Notes: generated by a model not told the origin, from the letters alone. A stretch of DNA of 64,000 nucleotides from Rhizobium sp. WYCCWR10014 (GCF_001657485.1 NZ_LXFU01000039.1:46864-110863); one strand, 5' to 3'; positions 27,894 through 37,205 are shown, counted from the first letter of the stretch. Numbers and translations: made by a program.

Positions 27894-29977
27894 GAAATAG
27901 AGCCCAAAATCTTTATCTCGATGCCCTTGGCCAGTTCGACATGCGATAGGACCGGGAGCGTGGCGAAAAGCCTCTCGATGATCATGCGCACATAGGAGCG
28001 TGTTTCCGGCGACGTGACAAGTGCGAATGGCAGGCCGCGATCCATGAACTCACGGATAACTTTGGTGGCCTGCTCGCTGAACTCCTCCAGGCTGCGCGGA
28101 TCGATGTCGAATTCGATCACCTCGCCCTTGGCGTCGCGCTTCAGCGCCTGGTGGAAAGCCAGGTCCCATTTGCTGCCCAGCCGCAGCACACGCAGCACGC
28201 CGTTGTCGGCAAGGTCGCCGCAAAGCTGCTGGGCCATGCGGATGCGGACATGCTCGACGATCTGCTCGGTCTTCCTGACATGCGGGGCGAGCTCGGCCAC
28301 CGCCTCGAGGATGAGGTGCAGGTTGCGGATCGAGACACGTTCGGCAAGCAGCAGCTTGAGCACCGCCTGCAGGCCGGAATAGGACATGTGCGACGAGCAG
28401 ATCTCGTCGGCGAGCTTCTTGTATTCGGGGTCGAGCCGATCGATCAGCACCTTGACGTCCTTGTAGGACAGCAGCTGCGGCAGGTTGTTGCGGATGACCT
28501 CGCTCATATGGGTCAGCACGACGGAGACATTGTCGATCGGCTGGAAGCCCTCGCGTTTCAGATCGTCGGCGAAGTTTTCGAGGATCGAGACGGCAGGCAT
28601 CCCAAAAGCGGGTTCGCGGATTTCGTCGCCGGGAATGCTCGGCCGGCGGCCGGCACCGGTCACGACGAGGACTTCGCCGACGCGCAGCAGGTTGGAAGCG
28701 ACCGTCGTGCCGTGGATACGGATCTGATACGACTTCTCGGCGATGGCGATATCGTCGGTCACCTTGATCTCGGGCACGACGAAGCCGTATTGGGTGGCGA
28801 ACTTCTTGCGCATCTTGCCGACGCGGAAGGCGAGCTCCTGGTGGGCGCCGAGCAGGCGCGTCGAGACCATCTTGCCGAGTGCGAGCTCGATTTCGGAGGT
28901 GCGCAGCACTGCCTTGACCGAATCCTTTTCCAGCTCCTTGTTCTGGACGACCTTCTTTTCTTCCTGCTCGCGGCGAAGCATGTTCTCTGCCTCGACCTGA
29001 CGTGGGATGAACCAGGCGCCGAACGCGAGAAGACCGCCGAGGACCACGAAGGGCACAAAGGGCAGACCCGGCATCAAGGCCAGGATGAACATCAGCACCG
29101 CCGAGACGGAAAGCGCACGGGGATAACCGCTCAACTGGTTGACGACCGCCTGGTCAGTGGAACCGGTGGTGCCGCCGCGAGAGACGAGAAGGCCGGCGGC
29201 GAGCGAGACGATCAGAGCCGGCATCTGTGCGACGAGGCCGTCGCCGACCGAGAGCTTGACGAAGACGTCAGCGGCTTCGCCGATCGGCATGCCGTGGCGG
29301 AAGTAGCCGATGATGATGCCGCCGAAGATGTTGATGCAGGTGATGATCAGGCCGGCAACCGCATCGCCGCGCACGAATTTCGACGCACCGTCCATCGCGC
29401 CGAAGAAGGAGCTTTCCTCCTCGAGTTCCCTGCGCCGGCGCTGGGCTTCCCTCTCGTCGATGATGCCGGCCGAGAGATCGGCGTCGATCGACATCTGCTT
29501 GCCGGGGATGGCATCGAGGGTGAAACGCGCGCCGACTTCGGCGATACGCGTGGCGCCCTTGGTGATGACGATGAAGTTGATGGTGATGAGGATCAGGAAG
29601 ACGATCAGACCGATGACGAAGTCGCCGGACATCACCAGGCTTGCAAAACCGGCGATGACGCCGCCTGCCGCATCGTGGCCCTCATGGCCATGCGAAAGGA
29701 TCACGCGTGTCGTCGCGATGTTCAGCGCCAGCCGGGTCATCGTCGCGATCAGCAGAATGGTCGGGAAAGACGAGAAATCGAGCGGTTTCTGGATCCACAG
29801 CGCGACCATCAGGATCAGCACCGAGAAGGCGATCGAGAAGGCCAGTCCCATATCGATCAGGAATGGCGGGATCGGCAGAAAGAGAATGCAGATGATGCCG
29901 ATGATGCCGAGGGCAAAACCGACATCGCGCAGGCTCGGGGCGACTTTTGGAAGGGGGAGTGCAGGTGGTTGCGCCAT
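27890..29977 (-). CDS. flhA: Flagellar export protein FlhA
   Basis: FlhA forms the nonameric ring under the export gate. It has 695 residues: an N-terminal membrane half with about eight helices (GIIGIICILFLPIPPFLIDM onward), the conserved FHIPEP-type cytoplasmic loop (EVGARFTLDAIPGKQMSIDA), and a C-terminal cytoplasmic domain of about 350 residues that binds export chaperones (VLTHMSEVIRNNLPQLLSYK). Length and layout are standard. It follows fliQ by 90 nt and overlaps fliR by 4 nt. Confidence 0.97.
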   Translation of the reverse strand: MAQPPALPLPKVAPSLRDVGFALGIIGIICILFLPIPPFLIDMGLAFSIAFSVLILMVALWIQKPLDFSSFPTILLIATMTRLALNIATTRVILSHGHEGHDAAGGVIAGFASLVMSGDFVIGLIVFLILITINFIVITKGATRIAEVGARFTLDAIPGKQMSIDADLSAGIIDEREAQRRRRELEEESSFFGAMDGASKFVRGDAVAGLIITCINIFGGIIIGYFRHGMPIGEAADVFVKLSVGDGLVAQMPALIVSLAAGLLVSRGGTTGSTDQAVVNQLSGYPRALSVSAVLMFILALMPGLPFVPFVVLGGLLAFGAWFIPRQVEAENMLRREQEEKKVVQNKELEKDSVKAVLRTSEIELALGKMVSTRLLGAHQELAFRVGKMRKKFATQYGFVVPEIKVTDDIAIAEKSYQIRIHGTTVASNLLRVGEVLVVTGAGRRPSIPGDEIREPAFGMPAVSILENFADDLKREGFQPIDNVSVVLTHMSEVIRNNLPQLLSYKDVKVLIDRLDPEYKKLADEICSSHMSYSGLQAVLKLLLAERVSIRNLHLILEAVAELAPHVRKTEQIVEHVRIRMAQQLCGDLADNGVLRVLRLGSKWDLAFHQALKRDAKGEVIEFDIDPRSLEEFSEQATKVIREFMDRGLPFALVTSPETRSYVRMIIERLFATLPVLSHVELAKGIEIKILGSIS

Positions 29978-30067
29978 GACGATTCCGTCTCTTCATGAGA
30001 GGAGGCAGACATGCAGCCCGCCCAATTCGGATCGAGAGTTAAATGGCGAAGCTTGCGCGAAGGTGGC

Positions 30068-30334
30068 TCAGAAACCGGACTGGATGCGCGAGAAGACCAG
30101 ATTGGTGAAAATCGAGATCTGCGAGCCGACGAAAGGCGCGGTGACGCCGACCGTGATCAGCACCGCGACGATCTTTGGCACGAAGGTCAGGGTCGCTTCC
30201 TGCACCTGGGTCAGCGCCTGGATCAAGGCAATGACGAGACCTACCACCATCGCCGCGATGACGGCGGGACCGGCGGCAATCAGCACGGTCCAGATCGCCG
30301 CCTGAAACAGATCCAATGCATCAGCTTCATTCAT
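30068..30334 (-). CDS. fliQ: Flagellar export gate protein FliQ
   Basis: The small 88-residue gate subunit has two membrane helices (AAIWTVLIAAGPAVIAAMVV and KIVAVLITVGVTAPFVGSQI) joined by the conserved ALIQALTQVQEATLTFVPK loop. The ATG at 30334 follows GAGGT. It lies between flgD and flhA. With FliP (49041-49778) and FliR it forms the export pore. Confidence 0.95.
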   Translation of the reverse strand: MNEADALDLFQAAIWTVLIAAGPAVIAAMVVGLVIALIQALTQVQEATLTFVPKIVAVLITVGVTAPFVGSQISIFTNLVFSRIQSGF

Positions 30335-30432
30335 CCGAAGGCAACCTCATATCGCCTTGAAGCGGCCCCGCCGTGGCCGGACCGCCATTGATTGGTATCA
30401 CCCGAGCATGCGATGCACCGGCGCCGTGGGTA

Positions 30433-30861
30433 TCAGGTATCGCTGGTTGGCGCCTTGTCGGCAACAGTGATTCCCGCCTGCACGAGTATATTGCCGCCAT
30501 CCGTTGTCGTCGCTATGATTCCATCCGAATAAACCTTGACGGATTCGATGGTGCCTTTGACGGTGCCATCGGCGCTTTCCATGTACTTGCCGACGTAGCT
30601 GCTGGCCTGGGTGAGGCTCGAGCTTGCAAGCAGCGTGTCCAGCTTGGTGTTGGTCTGGATCGTCTGCTCGACCTGCGAGAAGCTCGCCAGCTGCGACATC
30701 TGTTCGCTGGCGTCGACCGGATCGGTCGGATCCTGGTTCTTCATCTGCGCGATGAGCAGCTGAAGGAAATTGTCGTAGTTCAGCGTCGCCTTCTGCTGGG
30801 CCGAGCTCGTCGTGTTCGAAGTGCTCGTCGTGCTGACGCTTGATGTGGCATCTACCGCCAT
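30433..30861 (-). CDS. flgD: Hook-capping scaffold protein FlgD (short form)
   Basis: FlgD caps the growing hook. At 142 residues it keeps the conserved N-terminal part (LNYDNFLQLLIAQMKNQDPT and SEQMSQLASFSQVEQTIQTN) and a small beta-rich tail (VKVYSDGIIATTTDGGNILV). It lacks the larger tudor/FnIII hook-cap domains of the 231-residue enterobacterial protein. The start overlaps the flbT stop by 10 nt. It sits between flbT and fliQ. Confidence 0.92.
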   Translation of the reverse strand: MAVDATSSVSTTSTSNTTSSAQQKATLNYDNFLQLLIAQMKNQDPTDPVDASEQMSQLASFSQVEQTIQTNTKLDTLLASSSLTQASSYVGKYMESADGTVKGTIESVKVYSDGIIATTTDGGNILVQAGITVADKAPTSDT

Positions 30862-31301
30862 GGTGCAATCTCCCTGCGAATCTGCTCGACCATCGTCGGC
30901 GGCATTTCGTGGTTGTTGAGAATATTGTCTTCGATCGCGTAGAGGCCGCGGATCGCCTTGAGCGCGTCGAAGGCGCGGCCCGTCGAGACGAGCGCATCGA
31001 TGCGCTTCAGTTCGGCGAGAATCTCCTCGTTCTTGAAGCAGGAGAGCAGCATGGTGATCGACTTGCGGAACAACGCCGTCGAGTGGTCCTTGCCCTCAGG
31101 GTTGATGAGGATCATCTGCGCGATGAAATAGAGCTGACGCAGCGGCGTCGTCGCGCCCTCCGGCTGGAGGACGTGGTTTTCGAGAAGGAACGTCACATCA
31201 TTCAGGAATTCCAGCGCGACCTTGCGGTCGACGCGCAGGACGGCGCCGTTGATGAAGATTCTTTCTCCGGCTTTCAGAGAAATGCGAAGTGTACTTTTCA
31301 T
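30852..31301 (-). CDS. flbT: Flagellin post-transcriptional regulator FlbT
   Basis: FlbT is the alphaproteobacterial protein that binds flagellin mRNA leaders (shown in Caulobacter) and ties flagellin synthesis to hook completion. The 149-residue protein starts STLRISLKAGERIFINGAVL, followed by FLLENHVLQPEGATTPLRQL and YFIAQMILINPEGKDHSTAL, all characteristic. Its ATG overlaps the flaF stop by 4 nt, so FlaF and FlbT are coupled. Targets may be the shared leader boxes upstream of flaA-D in this window. Confidence 0.93.
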   Translation of the reverse strand: MKSTLRISLKAGERIFINGAVLRVDRKVALEFLNDVTFLLENHVLQPEGATTPLRQLYFIAQMILINPEGKDHSTALFRKSITMLLSCFKNEEILAELKRIDALVSTGRAFDALKAIRGLYAIEDNILNNHEMPPTMVEQIRREIAPWR

Positions 31302-31645
31302 TTAAGTCCATCCCTGATGATGGTGGTAACGTCGATGATGCCCTGGTAGTTATTAGACTGACGTTTTCTGATCCTGTCGCATTCCTTCAATATCCAGATC
31401 GCGATCGAGATGAGGTTGGCCCTCAGCCCGATCTCCAGCTGGTTGTCGGGATGTTTGAGATCCTCGATGAAACTGATCCAGACCCGGCGCGTATAAAACA
31501 GGGCTTCAATGGCTTCCCGGCCGTATTTTTCCTTTTCGCGCGCCAACGACAGAAGGTCTATGGACCGGTCAAGAACCTGCCATTCCCGCTCTTTCGCGTC
31601 GGCCACCGAGTCCTGCATGACTTCGGCATATGAGAACTGATACAT
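31298..31645 (-). CDS. flaF: Flagellar biosynthesis regulator FlaF
   Basis: The 115-residue FlaF works opposite FlbT and is needed for flagellin translation or secretion in alphaproteobacteria. Family features are MYQFSYAEVMQDSVADAKER, EREWQVLDRSIDLLSLAREK and YTRRVWISFIEDLKHPDNQL. It sits between flgL and flbT and overlaps flbT by 4 nt. It likely acts as a flagellin chaperone, since no fliS is seen. Confidence 0.93.
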   Translation of the reverse strand: MYQFSYAEVMQDSVADAKEREWQVLDRSIDLLSLAREKEKYGREAIEALFYTRRVWISFIEDLKHPDNQLEIGLRANLISIAIWILKECDRIRKRQSNNYQGIIDVTTIIRDGLK

Positions 31646-31679
31646 TCATGCATCCTTCTTTATTGCGCGCCTTTGCTCA

Positions 31680-32732
31680 TCAAAGGTAGTTTACTAGACT
31701 CAACTGCTGGATCTTCGAGACGATCGTGTAAGCCGTTTCAAGCTGCGTTTCCAAAGTCTTGACGAGGGTCGATGCTTCGTAGGGATCGACGCCCTGGAGA
31801 TCGACGAGCTTGTTCTTGATGATGTTCGATTGAGCGTCGAGGGCGTCGTTGGACTTCTTGACGCGCTCCTGCGAAAGGCCGAGCTGGCTTGCCTGGGTGA
31901 CCAGGCCGCTGGTCGCCTTCGTCGTGTAGCTGATCGCCTGCTTGGACACCGTGCTCATCGCATCGCTGCTGAGGCCCTGACCCAACAGTGCCGAGGTCAT
32001 TACCGAGGCGAGCGCGAAGTAACGCATGCCCTCGGAATTGGCATTGGTCGAGGATTCGATCACTTCGGAGTTGCTGATGCGGCTCGTCATGTTCTGGCTC
32101 GATGCCTGCGACCAGCCGGTCGTCGGATCGGTCCAGGCAGCCTCGGTAAACATCGGCTCTACCTTCGTGGTGATGAAGGTGCTCATTTCGGCGCCGGTCA
32201 GATCCTTGACCGCCTTCGGTGGGACAAGAGCGGCGGCGTAGGCATTCAACTGCGTGACGATAGCGGCACTCGTCGCGGTCGTCTTGTCGGTCAGCGGCTG
32301 CACATCGGTGTTGATGCCGGAGAACAGATATTCGCCGTTTACCATGGTATTGGCCGTGTCCATCATCGTGGACAAGGCGCTGGTCGCCGACTGGATGGCG
32401 ACGGTGATGCTGCCGGGATCGTGGCTGCCCTGGAGCGCCGTCAGCTTCGAAACGAGGCCGTCGCCGACGTCCTTCATCTTGGAAAGGCCGAGCTGCGAGG
32501 ATTCCATGCGCGCAGTGACAAGCGAGTTGCTTGATTTGATCGAGGCTATCCTGTCGACCTCGCGGCTGAAGTCCACGCTCCTGGCGGCATTGCCGCCGAG
32601 AGAGACACCGATATCCGCATAGACTCCCGTCGTCGCTTCCATCGTCGCCTTCGTCATCTGGTTCTGCGCCTGACGGATCGTCAACCGCATCGCATTCTGA
32701 ATGGCCGAACTTGAAATAAATGAGCTCTTCAT
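31680..32732 (-). CDS. flgL: Hook-filament junction protein FlgL (HAP3)
   Basis: FlgL is the second junction protein between hook and filament. The 350-residue protein has flagellin-like ends: N-terminal AMRLTIRQAQNQMTKATMEA and C-terminal ASTLVKTLETQLETAYTIVS before QQLSLVNYL. The middle is Thr/Ser/Ala-rich. It follows flgK by 3 nt and precedes flaF. Confidence 0.93.
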   Translation of the reverse strand: MKSSFISSSAIQNAMRLTIRQAQNQMTKATMEATTGVYADIGVSLGGNAARSVDFSREVDRIASIKSSNSLVTARMESSQLGLSKMKDVGDGLVSKLTALQGSHDPGSITVAIQSATSALSTMMDTANTMVNGEYLFSGINTDVQPLTDKTTATSAAIVTQLNAYAAALVPPKAVKDLTGAEMSTFITTKVEPMFTEAAWTDPTTGWSQASSQNMTSRISNSEVIESSTNANSEGMRYFALASVMTSALLGQGLSSDAMSTVSKQAISYTTKATSGLVTQASQLGLSQERVKKSNDALDAQSNIIKNKLVDLQGVDPYEASTLVKTLETQLETAYTIVSKIQQLSLVNYL

Positions 32733-32735
32733 GGC

Positions 32736-34223
32736 TTAACTCGCAATATCCAGCAATGACTTCAACATTTCGTCAACGGCGTTGAGGATTTTGGTCGCCG
32801 CCTTGTAGGACTGCTCGATGTCGAGGAGCAGCGTCAGTTCCTCGTCGAGGTTGACGCCCGTCTCATTCGAATAGGCTTCGTCGGAGCGTGACAGCGCCGC
32901 CGAGGTGTTTTCCGCCGCCGTCGTGGCGTTGCTGCGGTACTGTTCCAGCCAGCCAAGCGAATTCGTGGCGAATTCCATGATGCTGACGTTTGAATCGATG
33001 CCTGTCGTGGCGTCGAACCCGACAGGCGTCCCCGCCGCTGGATCGAAATCGATGTCGGAGCCCAATGCGGTATAGAGACGATCGAGTTCAGTCGTATAAC
33101 CGCTGGCGCCTGACGTGTTCAGGACGAGGCCGGTGGCGTTGACGCCACCATCGCGCAAGCGCATCGGATCGCCGCCTTGCGAGGTGATGACGCGGCTGCT
33201 GACCGTGATGGTCGCCGCCATGCCCGCCACCGCGGTGGCGCCGGTATCGACCGTGCCGCCGCTCCAGGTGAAGAGGCCAGGCACATAGGCCGGGCCGGCC
33301 ACCGTGTTCTGCTCCTTGAAGAGAGAGACCAGGCCGCGGGCGACTTCGTCGAGCTGCTTCTGGAAGTTCGGCGCGATCTCGTCGCGCACCTGGAGGAGAG
33401 ACTGAAGGCTTCCCTGCCCCGTCGTCGTCGATCCGCTGCCGCGCGGGAGCGCCACGCCGTCAACATAGACCGAATTGCCGGCGATGGTCGCGGTATAGAC
33501 ATCCTGGGACTTGAACGTCACCTTGCGCGGGATCGTCTCGAAGAGGATCGTCCCGTCAGACGTGCTCAGCACCATGTCGTTATTGTCGCGCGTCGTCGTG
33601 TTGACGCCGACGATCTGCGAAATCTGCTTGAGAGCCTTCTCACGCTCGTCGAGGGCGCCGGAAGCATCCGCACCGGAGGCCGTGGCAGTCTTCACCGCAT
33701 TGTTGGCCTTCTCGAAGTCGCTGAGAAGCGTATTCAGTTTATCGACGTCGGTGGCGATCTGCTTGTCGGCGGTGGCGCGGACGTTCTGAACGGATTGCGA
33801 GGCATTGTTCAGCGAGTTGGCGACGTCCTGCGCGGCGGTGATGGCGCCCTGAGCGGCGACCGTGCTGCCCGGCGTCGTGCGGAAGGCCTGAAGCTTCTGC
33901 TGGAAAACACCGAGATAGGTGGATGGCGACGTTTCGTAGTCGTTGCCACCCACGATCGACTTGAGGTCCTCGAGACCGCCGAGCAATGCCTGCTGGGCAC
34001 TGTCCTGAGAGGATGTCTTCAGGTATTGGCGCAGCAGCGCCTCTTCTTGCGCGCGGTCGATCTTGACGACCTGCGCGCCATTCAAGGACGTGGTGAGCAT
34101 CGCCTGCCGGCGCACGTAATCTTTGTTGCCCGCATTCGAGATATTGTTCGATACGACACCGCTCTGAGTGCCCGTATTGTTGAATATATTCTGCGCGGTA
34201 TTAAGTGCTGACGTGAGCGACAT
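32736..34223 (-). CDS. flgK: Hook-filament junction protein FlgK (HAP1)
   Basis: FlgK is the first junction protein placed on the finished hook. The 495-residue protein starts MSLTSALNTAQNIFNNTGTQ with the rod/hook-type SGVVSNNISNAGNKDYVRRQ motif, and ends VNLDEELTLLLDIEQSYKAA plus a helix, the typical HAP1 C-terminus. It lies between flgE (19 nt upstream) and flgL. Confidence 0.95.
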   Translation of the reverse strand: MSLTSALNTAQNIFNNTGTQSGVVSNNISNAGNKDYVRRQAMLTTSLNGAQVVKIDRAQEEALLRQYLKTSSQDSAQQALLGGLEDLKSIVGGNDYETSPSTYLGVFQQKLQAFRTTPGSTVAAQGAITAAQDVANSLNNASQSVQNVRATADKQIATDVDKLNTLLSDFEKANNAVKTATASGADASGALDEREKALKQISQIVGVNTTTRDNNDMVLSTSDGTILFETIPRKVTFKSQDVYTATIAGNSVYVDGVALPRGSGSTTTGQGSLQSLLQVRDEIAPNFQKQLDEVARGLVSLFKEQNTVAGPAYVPGLFTWSGGTVDTGATAVAGMAATITVSSRVITSQGGDPMRLRDGGVNATGLVLNTSGASGYTTELDRLYTALGSDIDFDPAAGTPVGFDATTGIDSNVSIMEFATNSLGWLEQYRSNATTAAENTSAALSRSDEAYSNETGVNLDEELTLLLDIEQSYKAATKILNAVDEMLKSLLDIAS

Positions 34224-34242
34224 GGCTTACCCGGTACCTTGC

Positions 34243-35550
34243 TTATCTCTTGAGGTTGACGAGAACGTCCATAATGTCGGATCCCGTCTGGAACACCTTG
34301 GAATTGGCGGTATAGCTGCGCTGCGATTCGATCATCTCGGTCAGCTCGCCGGCGAGGTCGACGTTCGAGCCTTCGAGAGCACCTGATTTAATGGTGCCGA
34401 GGCCGTTGGTCTGCGGGAAGCCGGTGACGGTGACGCCCGACTGGCCGTTGGCGCTGTAGACGTTGCCGCTCATCAGCGTCAGTTTGTCGGGGCTGGCGAC
34501 ATTGGCCAGCGGAATGCGATAGAGCGGCTTGGTGCTGCCGTCTTCATATTTGGCGTAGACGATGCCGTCGCCATCGACAGTTACGTCCTTGACCGGGGTC
34601 GCTGCCTGACCGTTCGGCGTACCGGTGCCGGAGAAGTCGGCGCCGAGCTGGGTGAAACCGGAGAAATCCATGGCGATCGTCTGGCCAGTCACAGTATCGG
34701 CGATGTTAACGGCGCCGCCCGTGAGCATCTTGCCATCGCGGTCGAAGGTCAGCGTTCCTGTGCCGACAGCGGCAGCGGCACCACCGGGGGCGTATGGGAA
34801 GGAGGTCGTGCCACCCACCGCTGCGTCAGCGTTGCGATAGATCGAAACCTGCCAGGTGGCGGCCGTACCTGTCGCCGGCGGCGGTGTGACGACAGAAGTC
34901 TTCGTGAAGTAGAAGTCGTACATCACCTTGTTGCCGAGACGGTCATAGGCGACCATCGAGACCTTCTTGGTGTCGGTCGTCGTCGTGGCCAAGTTGTCGC
35001 TCGGCAGCGTCGCAGGAGCGACGGGAGCGACCTTGGCGTTGGAATCGAGGTTGCCCTTGAAGACACCTGAGGTCGAGGCAATGGCGGTCAGACCGTCCTG
35101 GTTGACATTGACGGGAACGAGGCCGTCGAAGCCGTTGACGACGACAGCCGGAGCGCCGGAGTCGTAGGAATAGCCCATCAGCTGGAAGCCGGCGGCGTTG
35201 ACGAGGTTGCCTTCATCGTCCTTGGTGAAGTCGCCGGCGCGGGTCAGGACCGGCGTGCCATCTGCACCCTGGACGATGAAGAAGCCGTCGCCTGAGATTG
35301 CAAGATCGGTGCTCGACGTGGTGTAGGAGATGTCACCCTGGTCGGAGACGGCCTGGCGGACGGAGGTCTGAACTCCGCCGGAATTGTAGTTGCCGCCCGA
35401 GGAGGGCAGGACCAGCGACGAGAAACTCGTCGACACAGCCTTGTAACCGGTGGTGTTAACGTTGGCGATGTTGTCGGCGACGGTGCTGAGGCGGTTGGCC
35501 TGAGCGTTCATCCCCGATACTGCCGTCTTCATGCTGCCGAAAATGCTCAT
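34243..35550 (-). CDS. flgE: Flagellar hook protein FlgE
   Basis: FlgE is the major hook subunit, 435 residues. Family ends are present: MSIFGSMKTAVSGMNAQANR, LSTVADNIANVNTTGYKAVS (rod/hook signature), and C-terminal EGSNVDLAGELTEMIESQRS with YTANSKVFQTGSDIMDVLVN. Between are the exposed hook domains. The ATG at 35550 follows a GAGGT site. It is first gene of the flgE-K-L-flaF-flbT-flgD-fliQ-flhA-fliR operon, 124 nt after rem, the likely activator of this late class. Confidence 0.96.
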   Translation of the reverse strand: MSIFGSMKTAVSGMNAQANRLSTVADNIANVNTTGYKAVSTSFSSLVLPSSGGNYNSGGVQTSVRQAVSDQGDISYTTSSTDLAISGDGFFIVQGADGTPVLTRAGDFTKDDEGNLVNAAGFQLMGYSYDSGAPAVVVNGFDGLVPVNVNQDGLTAIASTSGVFKGNLDSNAKVAPVAPATLPSDNLATTTTDTKKVSMVAYDRLGNKVMYDFYFTKTSVVTPPPATGTAATWQVSIYRNADAAVGGTTSFPYAPGGAAAAVGTGTLTFDRDGKMLTGGAVNIADTVTGQTIAMDFSGFTQLGADFSGTGTPNGQAATPVKDVTVDGDGIVYAKYEDGSTKPLYRIPLANVASPDKLTLMSGNVYSANGQSGVTVTGFPQTNGLGTIKSGALEGSNVDLAGELTEMIESQRSYTANSKVFQTGSDIMDVLVNLKR

Positions 35551-35647
35551 CTGAAAACCTCGTTTTACCTGTTATGCACGAGAGTATTTGTCGGGCCTTG
35601 CGTGAAGCTGTCTGTCATGGCGAGTTGCTAGGCCAACTTGCGGTTCA

Positions 35648-35667
35648 GCCGGGCGCCGCCGCCCGGC
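35648..35667 (-). terminator. GC hairpin after rem (weak terminator candidate)
   Basis: GCCGGGC / GCCCGGC with a GCCGCC loop lies 8 nt past the rem stop. No T-run follows on the minus strand, so termination would be partial at best. Confidence 0.4.
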
Positions 35668-35674
35668 CGAGAAA

Positions 35675-36346
35675 TCAGGCCCAATCGATGCAGTAACCAA
35701 GGAAGCGCTTGGAATCGACCGGATCGACGCCGAGCTTTTTGCGCAGCTTTTTGCGCAGCTTCGAGATGTGGCTTTCGACGACGTTCTCCTCGACCTCTTC
35801 ATCGAAGATGCCGTAGATGGCGTTGAAGATCTGGGTCTTGGTGACCCGGCGACCGCGATTGGCGATCAAATATTCGAGGATGCGGCGCTCGCGCCGGGGA
35901 AGTGCGAAGACTTCGCCGTTGATCTCGGGGTCACGACCATCCGAGAAGACGCGGATACCGCCGATCTCGGTGTAATTGGTGATCGCCTTCAGCCGGCGCC
36001 GGATCGCAGCCGCCCTTGCGAGGATCTCGCGGGGATGCACCGGTTTGCGCACCACGTCGTCGACGCCGCAATCGAAAAGCGCAAGAGTGTTTTCGAGCGA
36101 GTGCTGGTCGCTGACCGCAATCACTGGCGCCATCGACCGGTCCCGGATCGCCCGGGGCAGTTCGAAGTTGCGCTGGCCCTGACCGATCAGAAAGGCCTCG
36201 ACTGCAGCTATATCGGAATCGGCGGCGGTCTGTACCCACTCGCCAAATTCCGCTGGATCAAAGCCGGTTGAGGGAATGCCCTCACGACCGAACAGAGATG
36301 TGTATCCATCTTTCACGAGCTCACGCTCATCAACCACTACGATCAT
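35675..36346 (-). CDS. rem: Rem, OmpR-type activator of flagellar genes
   Basis: Rem is the rhizobial growth-phase motility regulator, acting below VisN/VisR and activating late flagellar genes. The 223-residue protein has an N-terminal receiver-like domain (MIVVVDERELVKDG ... VDDVVRKPVHPREI) and a C-terminal winged-helix domain of the OmpR class (FALPRRERRILEYLIANRGR; VVESHISKLRKKLRKKLG). The receiver keeps the acidic DE pair and the Lys in VRKPV, but the phospho-acceptor strand reads IAAVEAF, with Glu50 where Asp is expected. No histidine kinase gene is near. It lies between the fliK/transglycosylase operon and flgE. Confidence 0.92.
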   Translation of the reverse strand: MIVVVDERELVKDGYTSLFGREGIPSTGFDPAEFGEWVQTAADSDIAAVEAFLIGQGQRNFELPRAIRDRSMAPVIAVSDQHSLENTLALFDCGVDDVVRKPVHPREILARAAAIRRRLKAITNYTEIGGIRVFSDGRDPEINGEVFALPRRERRILEYLIANRGRRVTKTQIFNAIYGIFDEEVEENVVESHISKLRKKLRKKLGVDPVDSKRFLGYCIDWA

Positions 36347-36626
36347 TCGTCCGCCTCCGAATCAGTGTGGCACTTCGATGATCTATGGGTACGAATCGCA
36401 CGAATCGGCGACAACTCGTTAAAGTTAATGGCAGAAACTAATAATTGATTAAGATCTGGGTAGCGATTTGATCTATATCTAGTGGGTGCGCCTGATTATG
36501 CACACCAAAATTTCGTGGAAAAGTTAACGAGCGGTTAAATATGGCTTGCGCATGGGATTCATGCCGGATTCCCGCCACATTGTGACACAGTTTCGTCACA
36601 ATACGCCTCTTCCATCTTTGGTTGAA
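36347..36626 (-). promoter_or_regulatory. AT-rich upstream region of rem
   Basis: These 280 nt hold no gene. GTTAA-type motifs occur at 36418 and 36424 (GTTAAAGTTAAT) and 36523-36538 (GTTAACGAGCGGTTAA). The same GTTAAC word recurs upstream of flaB and flaC. In S. meliloti rem is activated by VisNR and by Rem itself, so Rem sites here are plausible but unproven. Confidence 0.45.
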
Positions 36627-37205
36627 TCAATTTCGGCAAAAGTTACTCGCATTGGGAGTCCACTTGCCATAGCCCGTGGCGACGAGATTGGAGATGACGC
36701 GGCAGACATATTGCTTCTGCGCCGGATTATTGTTCGGTCCGGCATGGTATCTGGCTACCGCCATCGTCCATGTCTCGTGACGGTCATGCAGATTGCGGAG
36801 GAATTTTGCCGCATACTCGACGTTGCGATGCGGGTCGAACATCTCCTCGGCGGAGCGGAAATTCTCGCCGTGAAAGTAATGGTTGATCTGCATGCAGCCG
36901 ATGTCGATGAGCTTGGCGCCGCTGTTGCGGGCGACATCGAACTGCCGCATCGCGTCCTGCTCCGAGGGCGGAAAGATCGCCTTGCCTTCGACGTTCATGG
37001 CGTAGGGATAGAGCGAGCCCTTGCGGCCGGTCTCCGTCAGCCCAACCGAATAGAGGATGCCTTCCGGGATGCCGTATTTGGCCGCTGCCGACTGGATCTC
37101 GCGTTCGCAGGCGCCGGTGGAGGCGATCGCCTCAGAGGTAAACGCCGCCAGTGCCGCTGCTGCCGCCAGAACGAGCGTCTTCAATACTGGTATCGCCTGC
37201 GCCAT
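36627..37205 (-). CDS. Periplasmic lytic transglycosylase in the fliK operon
   Basis: The 192-residue protein has a signal peptide (MAQAIPVLKTLVLAAAAALAAFTSEAIA, cut near residue 28) and an SLT-type lytic transglycosylase domain: CEREIQSAAAKYGIPEGILY followed by SVGLTETGRKG (catalytic Glu in LTETG), then LIDIGCMQINHYFHG and VARYHAGPNN. The start overlaps the fliK 3' end by 74 nt in another frame; later starts would destroy the signal peptide. FlgJ here has no muramidase domain, so this enzyme may open the cell wall for the rod, as SltF does in Rhodobacter. Confidence 0.85.
   Translation of the reverse strand: MAQAIPVLKTLVLAAAAALAAFTSEAIASTGACEREIQSAAAKYGIPEGILYSVGLTETGRKGSLYPYAMNVEGKAIFPPSEQDAMRQFDVARNSGAKLIDIGCMQINHYFHGENFRSAEEMFDPHRNVEYAAKFLRNLHDRHETWTMAVARYHAGPNNNPAQKQYVCRVISNLVATGYGKWTPNASNFCRN

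Noticed and set aside
36627..37205. Transglycosylase as the C-terminal half of a split flgJ
   Set aside because: It has its own signal peptide and an SLT fold, not the FlgJ glucosaminidase fold, and lies 10 kb from flgJ.
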